64,000 nt of DNA from Algoriphagus chordae (GTDB taxonomy: Bacteria > Bacteroidota > Bacteroidia > Cytophagales > Cyclobacteriaceae), in the NCBI RefSeq assembly GCF_003254055.1, contig NZ_QKZT01000009.1, forward strand, positions 62,001 through 126,000, written 5' to 3'. The position numbers and the translations under genes are program-made. Positions 51,616-61,187 of this stretch are shown here, one piece after another. Position 1 is the stretch's first letter, and each line of letters opens with the position of its first letter. Under the pieces are notes generated by a model. That model saw only the letters and a program-made list of their open reading frames with translations, was not told where the DNA came from and made no database searches.

Positions 51616-54222
51616 TTACTCCGCTTTCAAAATACGGGCTGGATTTGCCTTCACTATTTTCATAATCTGCGAACTCACTGTTCCGACTATAACTAAGAAT
51701 AGCACCAAAAAACCCAAGCCTAGTGGAATCAGACCTACCCCGGAGTGAAAAGCAAAGAAGCTGTTGAGAAATGTAGAAACAAGAAAAATCGCTAGTCCTC
51801 CACCCAGCACAGATGCTATCACCCAAATAATCAGATAACGCTTGGCGAGCTTCATGGACAGGTCACCCAGGTCAGCACCAAACACTTTTCTCACACAGAA
51901 ATCCTTGATGCGTGAATTCATATTCAAGGAGACCAAGCCAAAAAGACCTAGTGCCGCCAAAACAACAGCCAGGATAGCTGCAAATAAAATGAGTTTACTT
52001 ACTCCCTGCACATCTTTGACTTCATGGTCAAAAACTTCTGTTTGCAATTTGCCTTCGAAAAGCCCTCTTGGGATAGTTTCATGCCATATTTTCTTTACCT
52101 CTTCCATAGATGAGGCTGCAGTCCCTGCACTCATCTTTAGCGTGAGGTAATTAAATGTGCTGTCAGGAGATGCTCGGATCACCAGCGGATCAATTAAACT
52201 CTGAAAGTATATAGTATGAAAATCCTCCACCACTCCTACTACATTATAACCAACACTATCCAGGGTGATTTTTTTGGTTAACGGAAAACTGAGTCCCAAT
52301 CGATCAAGGAATTTCTGATTGACAAGAATTGATTCCTCAGTATCAGAAATGAGGGCTGGATTGAACATCCGGCCTTGTTTCAGCTTCAAATCCAATACCT
52401 CAGAATAGTTAGCCTCCGCATTCAATAGGCCGATCTCATATTTTTGCTCATCATAAATCAGCTCTTCCTCCCGTATCCAATTCCCTACATAATCTTGACT
52501 TCCACTAATTTCATTGACTGAAGCAAGTGCTGCGAATTTGTTTTTAAGTGGGGTATAGTCCTCAGGACTTGGAACATTTACAATTATTTTATCTGAGCTC
52601 TCATATCCCCAATCTCGATTTGAATTGATATAATTCGTCTGTACAAATGCAACTCCCGCTACGATACTGATAATAGCAAGCGTAAACTGGAAAGTCAGCA
52701 ATACACTGGTAAAAACACTTTTGCTCCCCAGTTGTTGATTGCCTTTGAGGATGTGAATTGGCTTAAAAGAAGTGATATATATCGCAGGATACAATCCAGA
52801 AACTAGGGTGATAAAAAGTAACATCCCAGCTAAAAACATCCAGATGTATTTATCATTAAATAGATCTATTTTCAGATTTTTGGAGGCGATATCATTGAAT
52901 CCAGGTAAGAATAAAAAAGCTGCCAATAACGATCCTAGCACTATGGCCATAAGGCAGACCAAGAGGTTTTCGCTGAGAAACTGTGCAATCAGCTGCCACT
53001 TATTACTGCCAATCACCTTACGAACTCCTATTTCTTTGAGACGTCTAGAAGCCATCAAAATAGAAATATTGATGTAATTGAATACTGCCAAAATCATTAT
53101 AAAAGTAGCAATAGCTCCTAGGACAATTTGAGGTGCCAATCCCAAAAAAGTCCTCACTCCTCTTTCTATTTGATCCACTTTATAGATCAAATCCGTGTAA
53201 GCCACCAACTCCAGATCTAAGTATGGTTTTTCTGGGTTTATCTGATTTTGACGCTCTTTAAGCATCGCCAGGCCAGGATTTAAGTCCATAGGATTTGTCC
53301 CTTTTTCCAATTGAACAAAGGTCCATAACTCTGAACTCCAGGCATCTTTCAGTGGCAAGTCTAAACTTGTATTGTGACTTGACTCAATATTCACCAAGAG
53401 GTCAAAATTGAACATATCCATATCATTCAGATCAGCCATTACTCCCCCAACTTTGTACAGTTTTTCTGTTCCATCAGTGACCAGAGAAATCTCCTGACCT
53501 ATGGGATGGGTGTCTCCAAAGAGCTTTTCTGAAAGTTGATGGGTCAATATCACCTCATCCGGTTCATTCAATGCTCCCGGAAATCCGTATTCCATCCGGT
53601 ATTCAAACATTTCCATAAAACCTGAATCTACATACAGACTGCGCTGCAAGAAGCTTTCATTATTATGAATCAGAACTGAAAAATTGGTTAGAATCCGAGT
53701 TTGATTTTTGACCTGATTGAGATTCTCTGGTATCAGTTCTGAGATCGGTTCTGCTACAGTACCATAAGTAATCTTTCCTTCATCTTCCTCCACAGTATAG
53801 GTAAGCTGGAAGATTTCGTTTTTATTAGGCTGATGCATACCCTTAAACCAGATATGTGCAATAAATAGATAGGCCACCATACAACAACCCACTGCGCAAG
53901 CCAGCCCAAATACAGAAATGAAGGTTGTTCCTTTTTGTTTGCTGAGATTTCTCCAGCCAATTTTCATGTAGTTCTTAAACATAGCTCCGTGGTTATAGGT
54001 CTGATAAGAAGGTTTGGATCGTCTGATATTGCCCCATCTGAAAAAGCTGAGCACATGGATGAGAAATCGGAATCTGGCATATCGAAGTCCTCGCTCTTCC
54101 AAATTCATGTGAAAAAGCTCATACGCATCACCCTGTATCTGCTCCAATCGACTGGGATTGCAGTAGAATTCCAGAAATCGATCTGGCCATTTGGGTGGAT
54201 GATACTTGAGTTTAGTATCCAT
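51616..54222 (-). CDS. FtsX/MacB-type ABC permease with N-terminal permease-prefix domain
   Basis: An 868-residue protein. The first 75 residues form a permease-prefix domain (WPDRFLEFYCNPSRLEQIQG, DAYELFHMNLEERG) often found where the adjacent regulator is PadR. After a first membrane helix (FISVFGLACAVGCCMVAYLF) comes a MacB-like periplasmic domain. Two FtsX segments follow with sequence such as RLKEIGVRKVIGSNKWQLI and NSRIKDFCVRKVFGADLGDL. The organisation is a full-length duplicate FtsX unit. Its start overlaps the PadR gene by 11 bases. Substrate unknown; no ATPase gene is adjacent. Confidence 0.92.
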   Translation of the reverse strand: MDTKLKYHPPKWPDRFLEFYCNPSRLEQIQGDAYELFHMNLEERGLRYARFRFLIHVLSFFRWGNIRRSKPSYQTYNHGAMFKNYMKIGWRNLSKQKGTTFISVFGLACAVGCCMVAYLFIAHIWFKGMHQPNKNEIFQLTYTVEEDEGKITYGTVAEPISELIPENLNQVKNQTRILTNFSVLIHNNESFLQRSLYVDSGFMEMFEYRMEYGFPGALNEPDEVILTHQLSEKLFGDTHPIGQEISLVTDGTEKLYKVGGVMADLNDMDMFNFDLLVNIESSHNTSLDLPLKDAWSSELWTFVQLEKGTNPMDLNPGLAMLKERQNQINPEKPYLDLELVAYTDLIYKVDQIERGVRTFLGLAPQIVLGAIATFIMILAVFNYINISILMASRRLKEIGVRKVIGSNKWQLIAQFLSENLLVCLMAIVLGSLLAAFLFLPGFNDIASKNLKIDLFNDKYIWMFLAGMLLFITLVSGLYPAIYITSFKPIHILKGNQQLGSKSVFTSVLLTFQFTLAIISIVAGVAFVQTNYINSNRDWGYESSDKIIVNVPSPEDYTPLKNKFAALASVNEISGSQDYVGNWIREEELIYDEQKYEIGLLNAEANYSEVLDLKLKQGRMFNPALISDTEESILVNQKFLDRLGLSFPLTKKITLDSVGYNVVGVVEDFHTIYFQSLIDPLVIRASPDSTFNYLTLKMSAGTAASSMEEVKKIWHETIPRGLFEGKLQTEVFDHEVKDVQGVSKLILFAAILAVVLAALGLFGLVSLNMNSRIKDFCVRKVFGADLGDLSMKLAKRYLIIWVIASVLGGGLAIFLVSTFLNSFFAFHSGVGLIPLGLGFLVLFLVIVGTVSSQIMKIVKANPARILKAE

Positions 54223-54553
54223 GGGAAAAGTCTAAAGCCAAAGGAGGAAGTTGGTCGAAGAGTTTATTCCTGACATTCTTAACTTCTTCGATAGCAGCTC
54301 TGCCTGTAGCCGAAATTGAGAACAAACGCTTTCTTCTCCCGCCCCTTTCTTCTGTCGCACCTCCCATATGGGACTTCAGGTAGCCTTTATCCTCAAGTCT
54401 GTTCAAAACCGTATGAATCGCGGAGATATTGACTTTTCTGCCCGTTTGGTTTTTGATCTCTTCCAGTACAGCGACTCCATAAGCCTCCTGATCCAAGATC
54501 CCTACTGTCAGCAGAATCAACTCTTCTAATTCACCCAAATTATAGCCTTTCAT
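54212..54553 (-). CDS. PadR-family transcriptional regulator
   Basis: A 113-residue winged-helix regulator with the PadR signature: LGELEELILLTVGILDQEAY, GVAVLEEIKNQTGRKVNISA, IHTVLNRLEDKGYLKSHMG and GRRKRLFSISATG. It overlaps the permease start by 11 bases and so is probably the first gene of a PadR-permease operon. PadR proteins usually repress their own operon until an effector binds. It is cytoplasmic. Confidence 0.94.
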   Translation of the reverse strand: MKGYNLGELEELILLTVGILDQEAYGVAVLEEIKNQTGRKVNISAIHTVLNRLEDKGYLKSHMGGATEERGGRRKRLFSISATGRAAIEEVKNVRNKLFDQLPPLALDFSHGY

Positions 54554-54773
54554 AAACCTCTTCTATTATATTTACAAAAGTAAATGTAATAGATTACTTT
54601 CATATTTGTAGATGATATAACAAATAAAAAATTACAGTCGATTTTTATATAGATCTCAAAGCTGAATTGGATCATCAGAAAACATGGTTGACTAGGGCTA
54701 TTTTGCTCCTTCAGAGCTTGGGCACATGAATTACCTCACTAAAGCTTGTCAGATCGAGAGAGCTTTATGCTTA

Positions 54774-57509
54774 TCAATTATCAAAAAATGATCTTCTTCT
54801 GGAGACCTTCAAATCCTGGAGGATTGTGGACTTCACACGGATATCAATATTATAGGAAGTAAATGCGCCAAAAGGCACCCAGTTTACATTCATCTGCCAG
54901 CAATGAAGGTCTCGGGCGATACCGATCATCGTCTGGGTGAGTTTTTTCGTTTGTGCATCAAAACCTGTATTGAAATTTATTTTCCACTTTTCCGAGAGCG
55001 AAAAATCACCATTCATACTGATCGTTTGCGTGATATTTGTATTTCCGGATACCTGCTTACTGTAAGCTAGGACGTACCCGAACGATAGGTTCCACGGAAT
55101 ATCCCAATCAATGTATTGACTTGGATCCGTAGCTATTCGATTGATTTCACTTTCCACAAAATCATTCATCACTCCCCCTGTTTCCAAAAAATCATCCCTG
55201 AGTTGATCCCTAACCTCCCCTTGATTTTGCGCAGAGTTGGGATTGATGGAGGTATTCATATTCAGTGAAGCTGATCGAATTGTGCCTATGCCCTGTCCAT
55301 TTTTCCATGCAAATTCATTGATGGATCGGATCGTCTCTGTACCATCTTCATTGCCGTAAGCTCTGGTGGCATAAGGGTCAATGGTAGAACTCATATTCAC
55401 AGACAATCTTCTGTTGAAAAAGCTAGTTCTGGCTGAGATACGAATTGGCGCAAGTTGAAATGAATCTGCAGCAAAATTATAGCTGGAATTCAAGTCAATA
55501 TTTTCCAAGATTGGAATTTTCTTCGTAGCCATTTCCCCCGTAGAATCAGCCTTATCAATGATTTTTGCTTCTAATACACTCCTAAGATTAAAACTCATTG
55601 CTCTACTTTCTCCTAATGGCGCTCCACCGTATGCGAACCCTTGATATCTCGACATTAAACGTGAATCACCTTCTGCATTAGTTTGCACCTCCTGGTAATA
55701 GCCAAGAGACGGATTGGAGAAATCCGGAGAAAAACTAAAGCTAAGTGCTGGCTGAATAAGCTGGCGAATGGTTTGGATCTTCCCTTTTTTGAAGTTGAAA
55801 AACCCGTATATATTGGTATTTAAACTAAAAGCGCTAGAATAAAAGGTCACCCGGTTAAACCCATCTTCTATGATTTTATCCACTCGCTCTTCGGCTGGAT
55901 TATAGAAGTAATTGATACGCTTGAGGTACCAAAGTTCTGTTAAGCTGGCAGAGGCTGTTCCGGTAAAATACTTGAAAAGCCTGAAATTTGAACTTATAGG
56001 GATTCTGTTACGGGCACCGTTATTAGCATTCTCCAATAAATAGCCAAAGTTGGCAGGCTTAAAAGGCACCAAGTCTGGCGCACCTGTATCTTCTACCAAA
56101 TCTGGATCTACACCAAAATTCTGGGTCACTTTATTGCTGATAGTATTTTGCATGTCAAAACTATAAGCAATATTCAAGGTTTTCAGAGGTTCAAATTTCA
56201 CGTTTTTGAATGGACTTTGCCTGTTCATGCTCAGATTCATAGTTGGCAGACTCAACTGCACCTCCCCAGTCTGCACACTTTGTGAATGACGCATGCTTGC
56301 TGACATAGAAAATGGTGTTCCAGTGAAGGTCTTCGTATAGTTGATATTCGAAGACAAATCAGAAGTCACATTATTAGTGAAATTATTTGGGTTGACAATG
56401 TTGTTGAAGTAACTCGTGGAACCCGCATTGACAGAAGCCGAAAACCTGCTGTTTCCACGGGACTCAGGAGTGTGGGACCATTGGATGCGAAAGGTGTTAT
56501 AATCTACCGGGTATAGTTCTGTTTCTGGAGATTTAAACTTTTGAAAATCAATATTGAATGAGCCTCCATATCTGTATCGCTTCTTATAGACCGCCTGCGA
56601 TTTAAGTCCCCAGCCACCATTCGAATAAATATCTCCGGTTACTCGCGCATGGATTAAGTCATTGATGGCAAAATAATAACCTAAGTCACGTAAGTAAAGC
56701 CCCCTTTTTTGCTCTTGACCATAAGAAGGAAATATTAAACCAGAAGCTTTTTCTTCAGGCGTGTTTGGGATGATACCAAAAGGCAAACCAAGAGGCGTGG
56801 GAATCCCATTGAAATAGAGATTGAAAGGACCCGATACTACCTGCCCACCTTCAATAGATTTAATTTTATTGGAAGAAATATGCCAGTGAGGCTTGACGAG
56901 CGTACAGGTAGTATAATAACCGTGATCCATATAGATACTGCCGTCTTCGGTTTTCTTGATGACTTCGCCTCGTAGAATTCCATCCTGCTGCTCAGTGACT
57001 ACATCTTTGATGATCGCTTTTTGAGTTTTGAAATTATACCGCATTTCCTTACGGATTTCGTAAGATGAGGGACCGTCTTTGAAGAATGGATTTCCCGTTA
57101 CATTTCCCAAACTATCCGTGACTCCGGATGCATATAACTCGGAGTTTTTCCAATCAATTACAATCAGATCTGCCTCCAATCTCATCTCTCCATATTGAAA
57201 CCAAGCTTGGTTGTGGAGGTAAACTTTATTCTCGATAAAATCAGAAACGATACTATCTTCCCCATAGTAGGTAATATCTGTAGAGATATCAGACCTGGGC
57301 ATAATTTTTGTCGAATCAGAAAGCGCGAGCGTATCAGCAGAATTAGGAAGGGTATCCAGTGCCATCAAATCCCTAGAAGGTGGCATCAAAGTGTCAGGAA
57401 GCGTTAATGGCTTCTCAGAACGTTCACGAACGGGGTTTTGAGCAGTCGCCATTAGCGGAACAATGATTAGCCCAAAAAAGCAAAATAAAAAGAGCCTGAA
57501 TCCCTGCAC
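54774..57509 (-). CDS. lptD: LPS-assembly protein LptD/OstA-like outer-membrane barrel (GTG start)
   Basis: A 911-residue protein. A GTG at 57509 is the only start that keeps the signal segment (GFRLFLFCFFGLIIVPLMAT), since an in-frame stop lies three codons upstream. The N-terminal OstA/jellyroll region (about 75-200) contains VYLHNQAWFQYGEMRLEADL and LIVIDWKNSELYA. The C-terminal LptD barrel starts near 230 with FNLYFNGIPTPLGLPFGIIP. LptD inserts lipopolysaccharide into the outer leaflet. The gene is divergent from the amidase with 61 bases between them. Confidence 0.9.
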   Translation of the reverse strand: MQGFRLFLFCFFGLIIVPLMATAQNPVRERSEKPLTLPDTLMPPSRDLMALDTLPNSADTLALSDSTKIMPRSDISTDITYYGEDSIVSDFIENKVYLHNQAWFQYGEMRLEADLIVIDWKNSELYASGVTDSLGNVTGNPFFKDGPSSYEIRKEMRYNFKTQKAIIKDVVTEQQDGILRGEVIKKTEDGSIYMDHGYYTTCTLVKPHWHISSNKIKSIEGGQVVSGPFNLYFNGIPTPLGLPFGIIPNTPEEKASGLIFPSYGQEQKRGLYLRDLGYYFAINDLIHARVTGDIYSNGGWGLKSQAVYKKRYRYGGSFNIDFQKFKSPETELYPVDYNTFRIQWSHTPESRGNSRFSASVNAGSTSYFNNIVNPNNFTNNVTSDLSSNINYTKTFTGTPFSMSASMRHSQSVQTGEVQLSLPTMNLSMNRQSPFKNVKFEPLKTLNIAYSFDMQNTISNKVTQNFGVDPDLVEDTGAPDLVPFKPANFGYLLENANNGARNRIPISSNFRLFKYFTGTASASLTELWYLKRINYFYNPAEERVDKIIEDGFNRVTFYSSAFSLNTNIYGFFNFKKGKIQTIRQLIQPALSFSFSPDFSNPSLGYYQEVQTNAEGDSRLMSRYQGFAYGGAPLGESRAMSFNLRSVLEAKIIDKADSTGEMATKKIPILENIDLNSSYNFAADSFQLAPIRISARTSFFNRRLSVNMSSTIDPYATRAYGNEDGTETIRSINEFAWKNGQGIGTIRSASLNMNTSINPNSAQNQGEVRDQLRDDFLETGGVMNDFVESEINRIATDPSQYIDWDIPWNLSFGYVLAYSKQVSGNTNITQTISMNGDFSLSEKWKINFNTGFDAQTKKLTQTMIGIARDLHCWQMNVNWVPFGAFTSYNIDIRVKSTILQDLKVSRRRSFFDN

Positions 57510-57570
57510 TGTTGCTTACGCTTTATTTAATTAGAGTGAAATTTCGTGTAAAGTTAATTTTATTGCCCTC

Positions 57571-58371
57571 ATGGAACGGTCGAAAAACAAAAAAATTCTT
57601 CTTAGTCTTATTTTATGCATTCCCTTTGTATTTGGCGGATTTATCAACAACGAAACAATGATGCCGAAGTTTCGGATGAAAAAAATCGTTTTAGATGCTG
57701 GCCACGGTGGTAAAGATCCTGGAAATATTGGTTCTAGATCAAAAGAAAAAGACATCAATCTAGCTGTTACTCTGCTTGTTGGGAAATATATTGAAGAGAA
57801 CTTGCCTGATGTGGAAGTAGTCTATACACGTAAGGATGATAGTTTCCCGACATTGAAAGAACGTCCGATGATAGCAAATAATAACAAAGCTGATCTCTTT
57901 GTTTCTATTCACTCTAATTCTGCAGCAAATAAATCAGCATATGGAACAGAGACTTTCGTCATGGGTACAAAGCACTTTGAAGCCAACTTCGATATTGTAA
58001 AGCGTGAAAACTCAGTAATCCTTTTGGAGGATAATTACAAGGAAAATTATGAGGGTTTTGATCCGAAATCTCCTGAATCCTATATGACATTCAATTTACT
58101 GTCCAAGCTTCACTTCGAGCATTCAGTGACACTGGCGGATCATATAGAAACTCAATTTAGAGATAGAGTTGGTCGTAAAAGCCGTGGTGTGAAGCAAGGT
58201 CCGTTCTATGTGCTGTGGACTCCTTCTATGCCTTCCGTTTTGGTGGAATTAGGGTTTTTGTCGAATACTACTGAAGAAAAATTTCTGATGAGTCAGCAAG
58301 GCAAGGAGTATATGGCTTCGGCTATTTATAGATCGATCAGAGATTACAAGGAGTCTATAGAAGCGAATTAA
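57571..58371 (+). CDS. N-acetylmuramoyl-L-alanine amidase (Amidase_3)
   Basis: A 266-residue zinc amidase that cleaves the lactyl-peptide bond of peptidoglycan. Zinc and catalytic motifs are KIVLDAGHGGKDPGN near 35-50, then VSIHSNSAANKSAYGTE, with the late VLVELGFLSNTTEEKFLM. The N-terminal hydrophobic segment (LLSLILCIPFVFGGFI) acts as signal or anchor. It probably works in the periplasm in cell-wall remodelling and division. It is divergent from lptD and followed by a strong terminator. Confidence 0.94.
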   Translation: MERSKNKKILLSLILCIPFVFGGFINNETMMPKFRMKKIVLDAGHGGKDPGNIGSRSKEKDINLAVTLLVGKYIEENLPDVEVVYTRKDDSFPTLKERPMIANNNKADLFVSIHSNSAANKSAYGTETFVMGTKHFEANFDIVKRENSVILLEDNYKENYEGFDPKSPESYMTFNLLSKLHFEHSVTLADHIETQFRDRVGRKSRGVKQGPFYVLWTPSMPSVLVELGFLSNTTEEKFLMSQQGKEYMASAIYRSIRDYKESIEAN

Positions 58372-58395
58372 TTCTCAGTTTCCCTTAGAATCATT

Positions 58396-58428
58396 AAGCC
58401 CTTTTTCGTTTTGGAAAAGGGCTTTTTT
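58396..58428 (+). terminator. rho-independent terminator after the amidase gene
   Basis: AAGCCCTTTT pairs with AAAAGGGCTT, followed by TTTTT, 25 bases after the stop. Confidence 0.85.
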
Positions 58429-58462
58429 CATGAAACATCTTTGACCACAGCAGTCACGAATG

Positions 58463-58567
58463 AATACTCCGTTGTCCTGCTTCTCCAGAAGCTAGACTGA
58501 GACTAAATACTCCGTTGTCCTGCTTCTCCAGAAGCTGGACTGAGACTGAATACTGATCACTGAGACT
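58463..58567 (+). repeat. tandem 43-bp repeat, two full copies and a partial third
   Basis: Unit 1 (58463-58505) and unit 2 (58506-58548) differ at few positions. Each contains GCTTCTCCAGAAGC, a hairpin with 6-bp arms. A third partial unit at 58549-58567 ends in ACTGATCACTGAGACT, which recurs at 39843-39858. It lies between the amidase and the carboxyltransferase genes. Confidence 0.75.
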
Positions 58568-58658
58568 ATTCACCCAATTCAGGATTGTTTTTTTAACTTA
58601 GAGGCATAAACTATTTGCTGAAAGCGATGGTTTTACTGACTAAACCCAAACTTAACAA

Positions 58659-60287
58659 ATGACATCAACGTACGGAAATTCCAAGCCAAGCATGGATAGT
58701 TTACTTCAGGAATTACAGGCTAAATACGAGCAGGTAAAACTGGGTGGAGGAGCAAAAAGAATAGAGAAAGAGCATGCTAAAGGTAAACTTACAGCTCGAG
58801 AGCGAATAGACTATTTGCGTGATAAGGATACTGATTTTCTGGAAGTAGGCGCATTTGGGGCTGATGGAATGTATGCCGAAGAAGGCGGTTGTCCTTCTGC
58901 TGGTGTAGTAACGGGTATAGGCTATGTCAGCGGTAGAATGTGCATGATAGTAGCCAACGACGCGACAGTAAAAGCTGGAGCTTGGTTTCCTATGACTGCC
59001 AAAAAAAATCTACGTGCACAGGAAATCGCTATGGAAAATCAAATCCCAGTGATTTACTTGGTTGATAGCGCTGGAGTATTTCTTCCTATGCAAAATGAGA
59101 TTTTTCCTGACAAGGAGCATTTCGGACGACAATTCCGCAACAATGCTAAAATGTCAGCGATGGGCATAGTGCAAGTTGCGGCAATAATGGGCAGCTGCGT
59201 GGCTGGCGGGGCATATTTGCCAATCATGTCGGACGAAGCGATGATCGTAGATAAGACAGGTTCTATTTTTCTTGCGGGATCTTATTTGGTCAAGTCGGCT
59301 ATAGGAGAAACCATTGACAATGAAACTCTCGGTGGAGCCACTACTCACTGCGAAATCTCAGGCGTAACAGATAATAAATACGACACAGATCAAGATTGCC
59401 TAGATGCAATTCGTAAGATCTTTGACAAAATAGGTCACAATAACAAAGCAGGTTTTGATCGAACAGAAGCAAAGGATCCTGGAATGACAGGTGAAAAGCT
59501 TGTAGATGTTTTTCCTACTGAGCGAGTGAAACCATACGATATGCTTGAGATCATCAAGGGTCTAATAGACGGGGCTGATTTCGATGAATACAAAGTGGAT
59601 TATGGCAAAACGCTGATCTGTGGAACAGCCAGAATCGATGGCTGGGCAGTAGGGATAGTGGCTAATCAGCGTAAGATCGTCAAAACTTCCAAGGGCGAAA
59701 TGCAGATGGGAGGAGTGATTTACTCTGACTCAGCAGATAAAGCCGCTCGATTTATTATGAATTGCAATCAGCGTAAAATCCCTTTGATTTTCCTACAGGA
59801 TGTAAGTGGTTTTATGGTGGGAAGCAAAGCCGAACATGGTGGAATCATCAAGGACGGAGCCAAAATGGTGAATGCTATGGCCAACTCTGTAGTGCCTAAA
59901 TTCACATTTATCCTTGGCAACAGCTATGGAGCAGGGAATTATGCCATGTGCGGAAAAGCCTATGATCCAAGGCTGATTTACTCCTGGCCTACAGCACAGA
60001 TGGCGGTGATGTCTGGAGCAGCTGCGGCGAATACTTTACTTCAGATCAAAGTAGCTGGATTGAAGAAGAAGGGTAAGGTGATTTCTCCAGAGGATGAGAA
60101 GGAATTGCTAGACGAAATCACTTCCAAATACCAAGAGGAATTGAGCCCTTATTATGCAGCATCCAGACTTTGGGTAGACGGAGTGATTGACCCTCGAGAA
60201 ACTCGGAAAGTGATCAGCATGGGCATAGAAGCCGCCAATCACGCACCGATCACCGAAAGATTTAACGTCGGAGTGATTCAGACTTAG
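58659..60287 (+). CDS. acyl-CoA carboxylase, carboxyltransferase (beta) subunit
   Basis: A 542-residue biotin-dependent carboxyltransferase with the crotonase-like double domain. Features include AKGKLTARERIDYLRDKDT near 49-67, VDSAGVFLPMQNEIFPDKEH and the later LQDVSGFMVGSKAEHGGIIK with GNSYGAGNYAM. The FPDKEHFGRQF text is most like methylcrotonyl-CoA carboxylase beta, used in leucine breakdown. Propionyl-CoA carboxylase cannot be excluded. The biotin carboxylase/carrier subunit is not in the window. It is cytoplasmic and followed closely by an unrelated SirB1-like gene. Confidence 0.93.
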   Translation: MTSTYGNSKPSMDSLLQELQAKYEQVKLGGGAKRIEKEHAKGKLTARERIDYLRDKDTDFLEVGAFGADGMYAEEGGCPSAGVVTGIGYVSGRMCMIVANDATVKAGAWFPMTAKKNLRAQEIAMENQIPVIYLVDSAGVFLPMQNEIFPDKEHFGRQFRNNAKMSAMGIVQVAAIMGSCVAGGAYLPIMSDEAMIVDKTGSIFLAGSYLVKSAIGETIDNETLGGATTHCEISGVTDNKYDTDQDCLDAIRKIFDKIGHNNKAGFDRTEAKDPGMTGEKLVDVFPTERVKPYDMLEIIKGLIDGADFDEYKVDYGKTLICGTARIDGWAVGIVANQRKIVKTSKGEMQMGGVIYSDSADKAARFIMNCNQRKIPLIFLQDVSGFMVGSKAEHGGIIKDGAKMVNAMANSVVPKFTFILGNSYGAGNYAMCGKAYDPRLIYSWPTAQMAVMSGAAAANTLLQIKVAGLKKKGKVISPEDEKELLDEITSKYQEELSPYYAASRLWVDGVIDPRETRKVISMGIEAANHAPITERFNVGVIQT

Positions 60288-60344
60288 ACAGTTTATTAGT
60301 ATCTTATTTTACAGTTTTATCCACTTATCCGTAGCCTTTTGACT

Positions 60345-61187
60345 ATGAGTGAATTGACAGATGGAGAATTAAACGCCTTAGTTTCCCTATTAGATGATTC
60401 CGATCGGGAAGTGAGAATGCACGTAAGGGATCGGATAATTTCTCTGGGCAATGAGATTATTCCTTTTCTGGAGAAAAAATGGGAGAATAGCTTCAATCCT
60501 GATATTCAAAAAGAAATAGAGGAATTGGTGCACGATCTTCAGTTTTCGCTTCTCAAAGCACGATTGATAGATTGGAGAGATACGGATGACCGCGACTTGC
60601 TTACGGGGCTTTGGATTATCAATACCTATCAATATCCAGATCTGGAATACGCCAAGCTCAATGCTGATATGCATCAGATATACTTTGATGTTTGGACGGC
60701 TTTCAAAAATGATCTCACTCCTTACGAGCAGGTACAGGCTATTAATAATGTCTTATTTAACAAGCTCCGTTTTTCTGCAAACACTAAAAATTTTCATTCG
60801 CCAGCCAATAGCATGTTATCATCAGTATTGGATTCCAAGCGTGGGAATCCACTGACTTTATGCTCAATCTATTTGCTGGTTTCCAAGAAACTTGGTTTGC
60901 CTATCTACGGAGTAAATCTCCCAAATCTATTCGTACTTACCTATAAGTCAGCTGATATCACCTTCTACATCAACGCCTTTAACAAAGGACTGATTTTCAG
61001 CAGAAAGGACATAAATAATTACCTAGAGCAGTTGAAGATTGAGCCAAAGGAGATTTTTTTCGAACCCTGTGCACACCTGCAGATAATGCTACGAATGTTC
61101 AGAAATCTCGAGAATTCCTTCGAAAAACTAGGTGAGTCTGATAAGGTTCAAGAAATCAAAGAGTTAATTGACTTACTCAATTCTTAA
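60345..61187 (+). CDS. SirB1-like transglutaminase-core protein
   Basis: The ATG at 60345 is preferred over a TTG two codons earlier. The 280-residue protein has an N-terminal helical HEAT-like part (about 1-70). The Transglut_core2/SirB1 domain follows with INNVLFNKLRFSANTKNF, SMLSSVLDSKRGNPLTLCSI, and VNLPNLFVLTY. Catalytic Cys is probably in NPLTLCSIYL; the matching His is not in the usual position, so activity is uncertain. Its stop overlaps the end of the opposing redoxin gene by four bases. Confidence 0.88.
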   Translation: MSELTDGELNALVSLLDDSDREVRMHVRDRIISLGNEIIPFLEKKWENSFNPDIQKEIEELVHDLQFSLLKARLIDWRDTDDRDLLTGLWIINTYQYPDLEYAKLNADMHQIYFDVWTAFKNDLTPYEQVQAINNVLFNKLRFSANTKNFHSPANSMLSSVLDSKRGNPLTLCSIYLLVSKKLGLPIYGVNLPNLFVLTYKSADITFYINAFNKGLIFSRKDINNYLEQLKIEPKEIFFEPCAHLQIMLRMFRNLENSFEKLGESDKVQEIKELIDLLNS

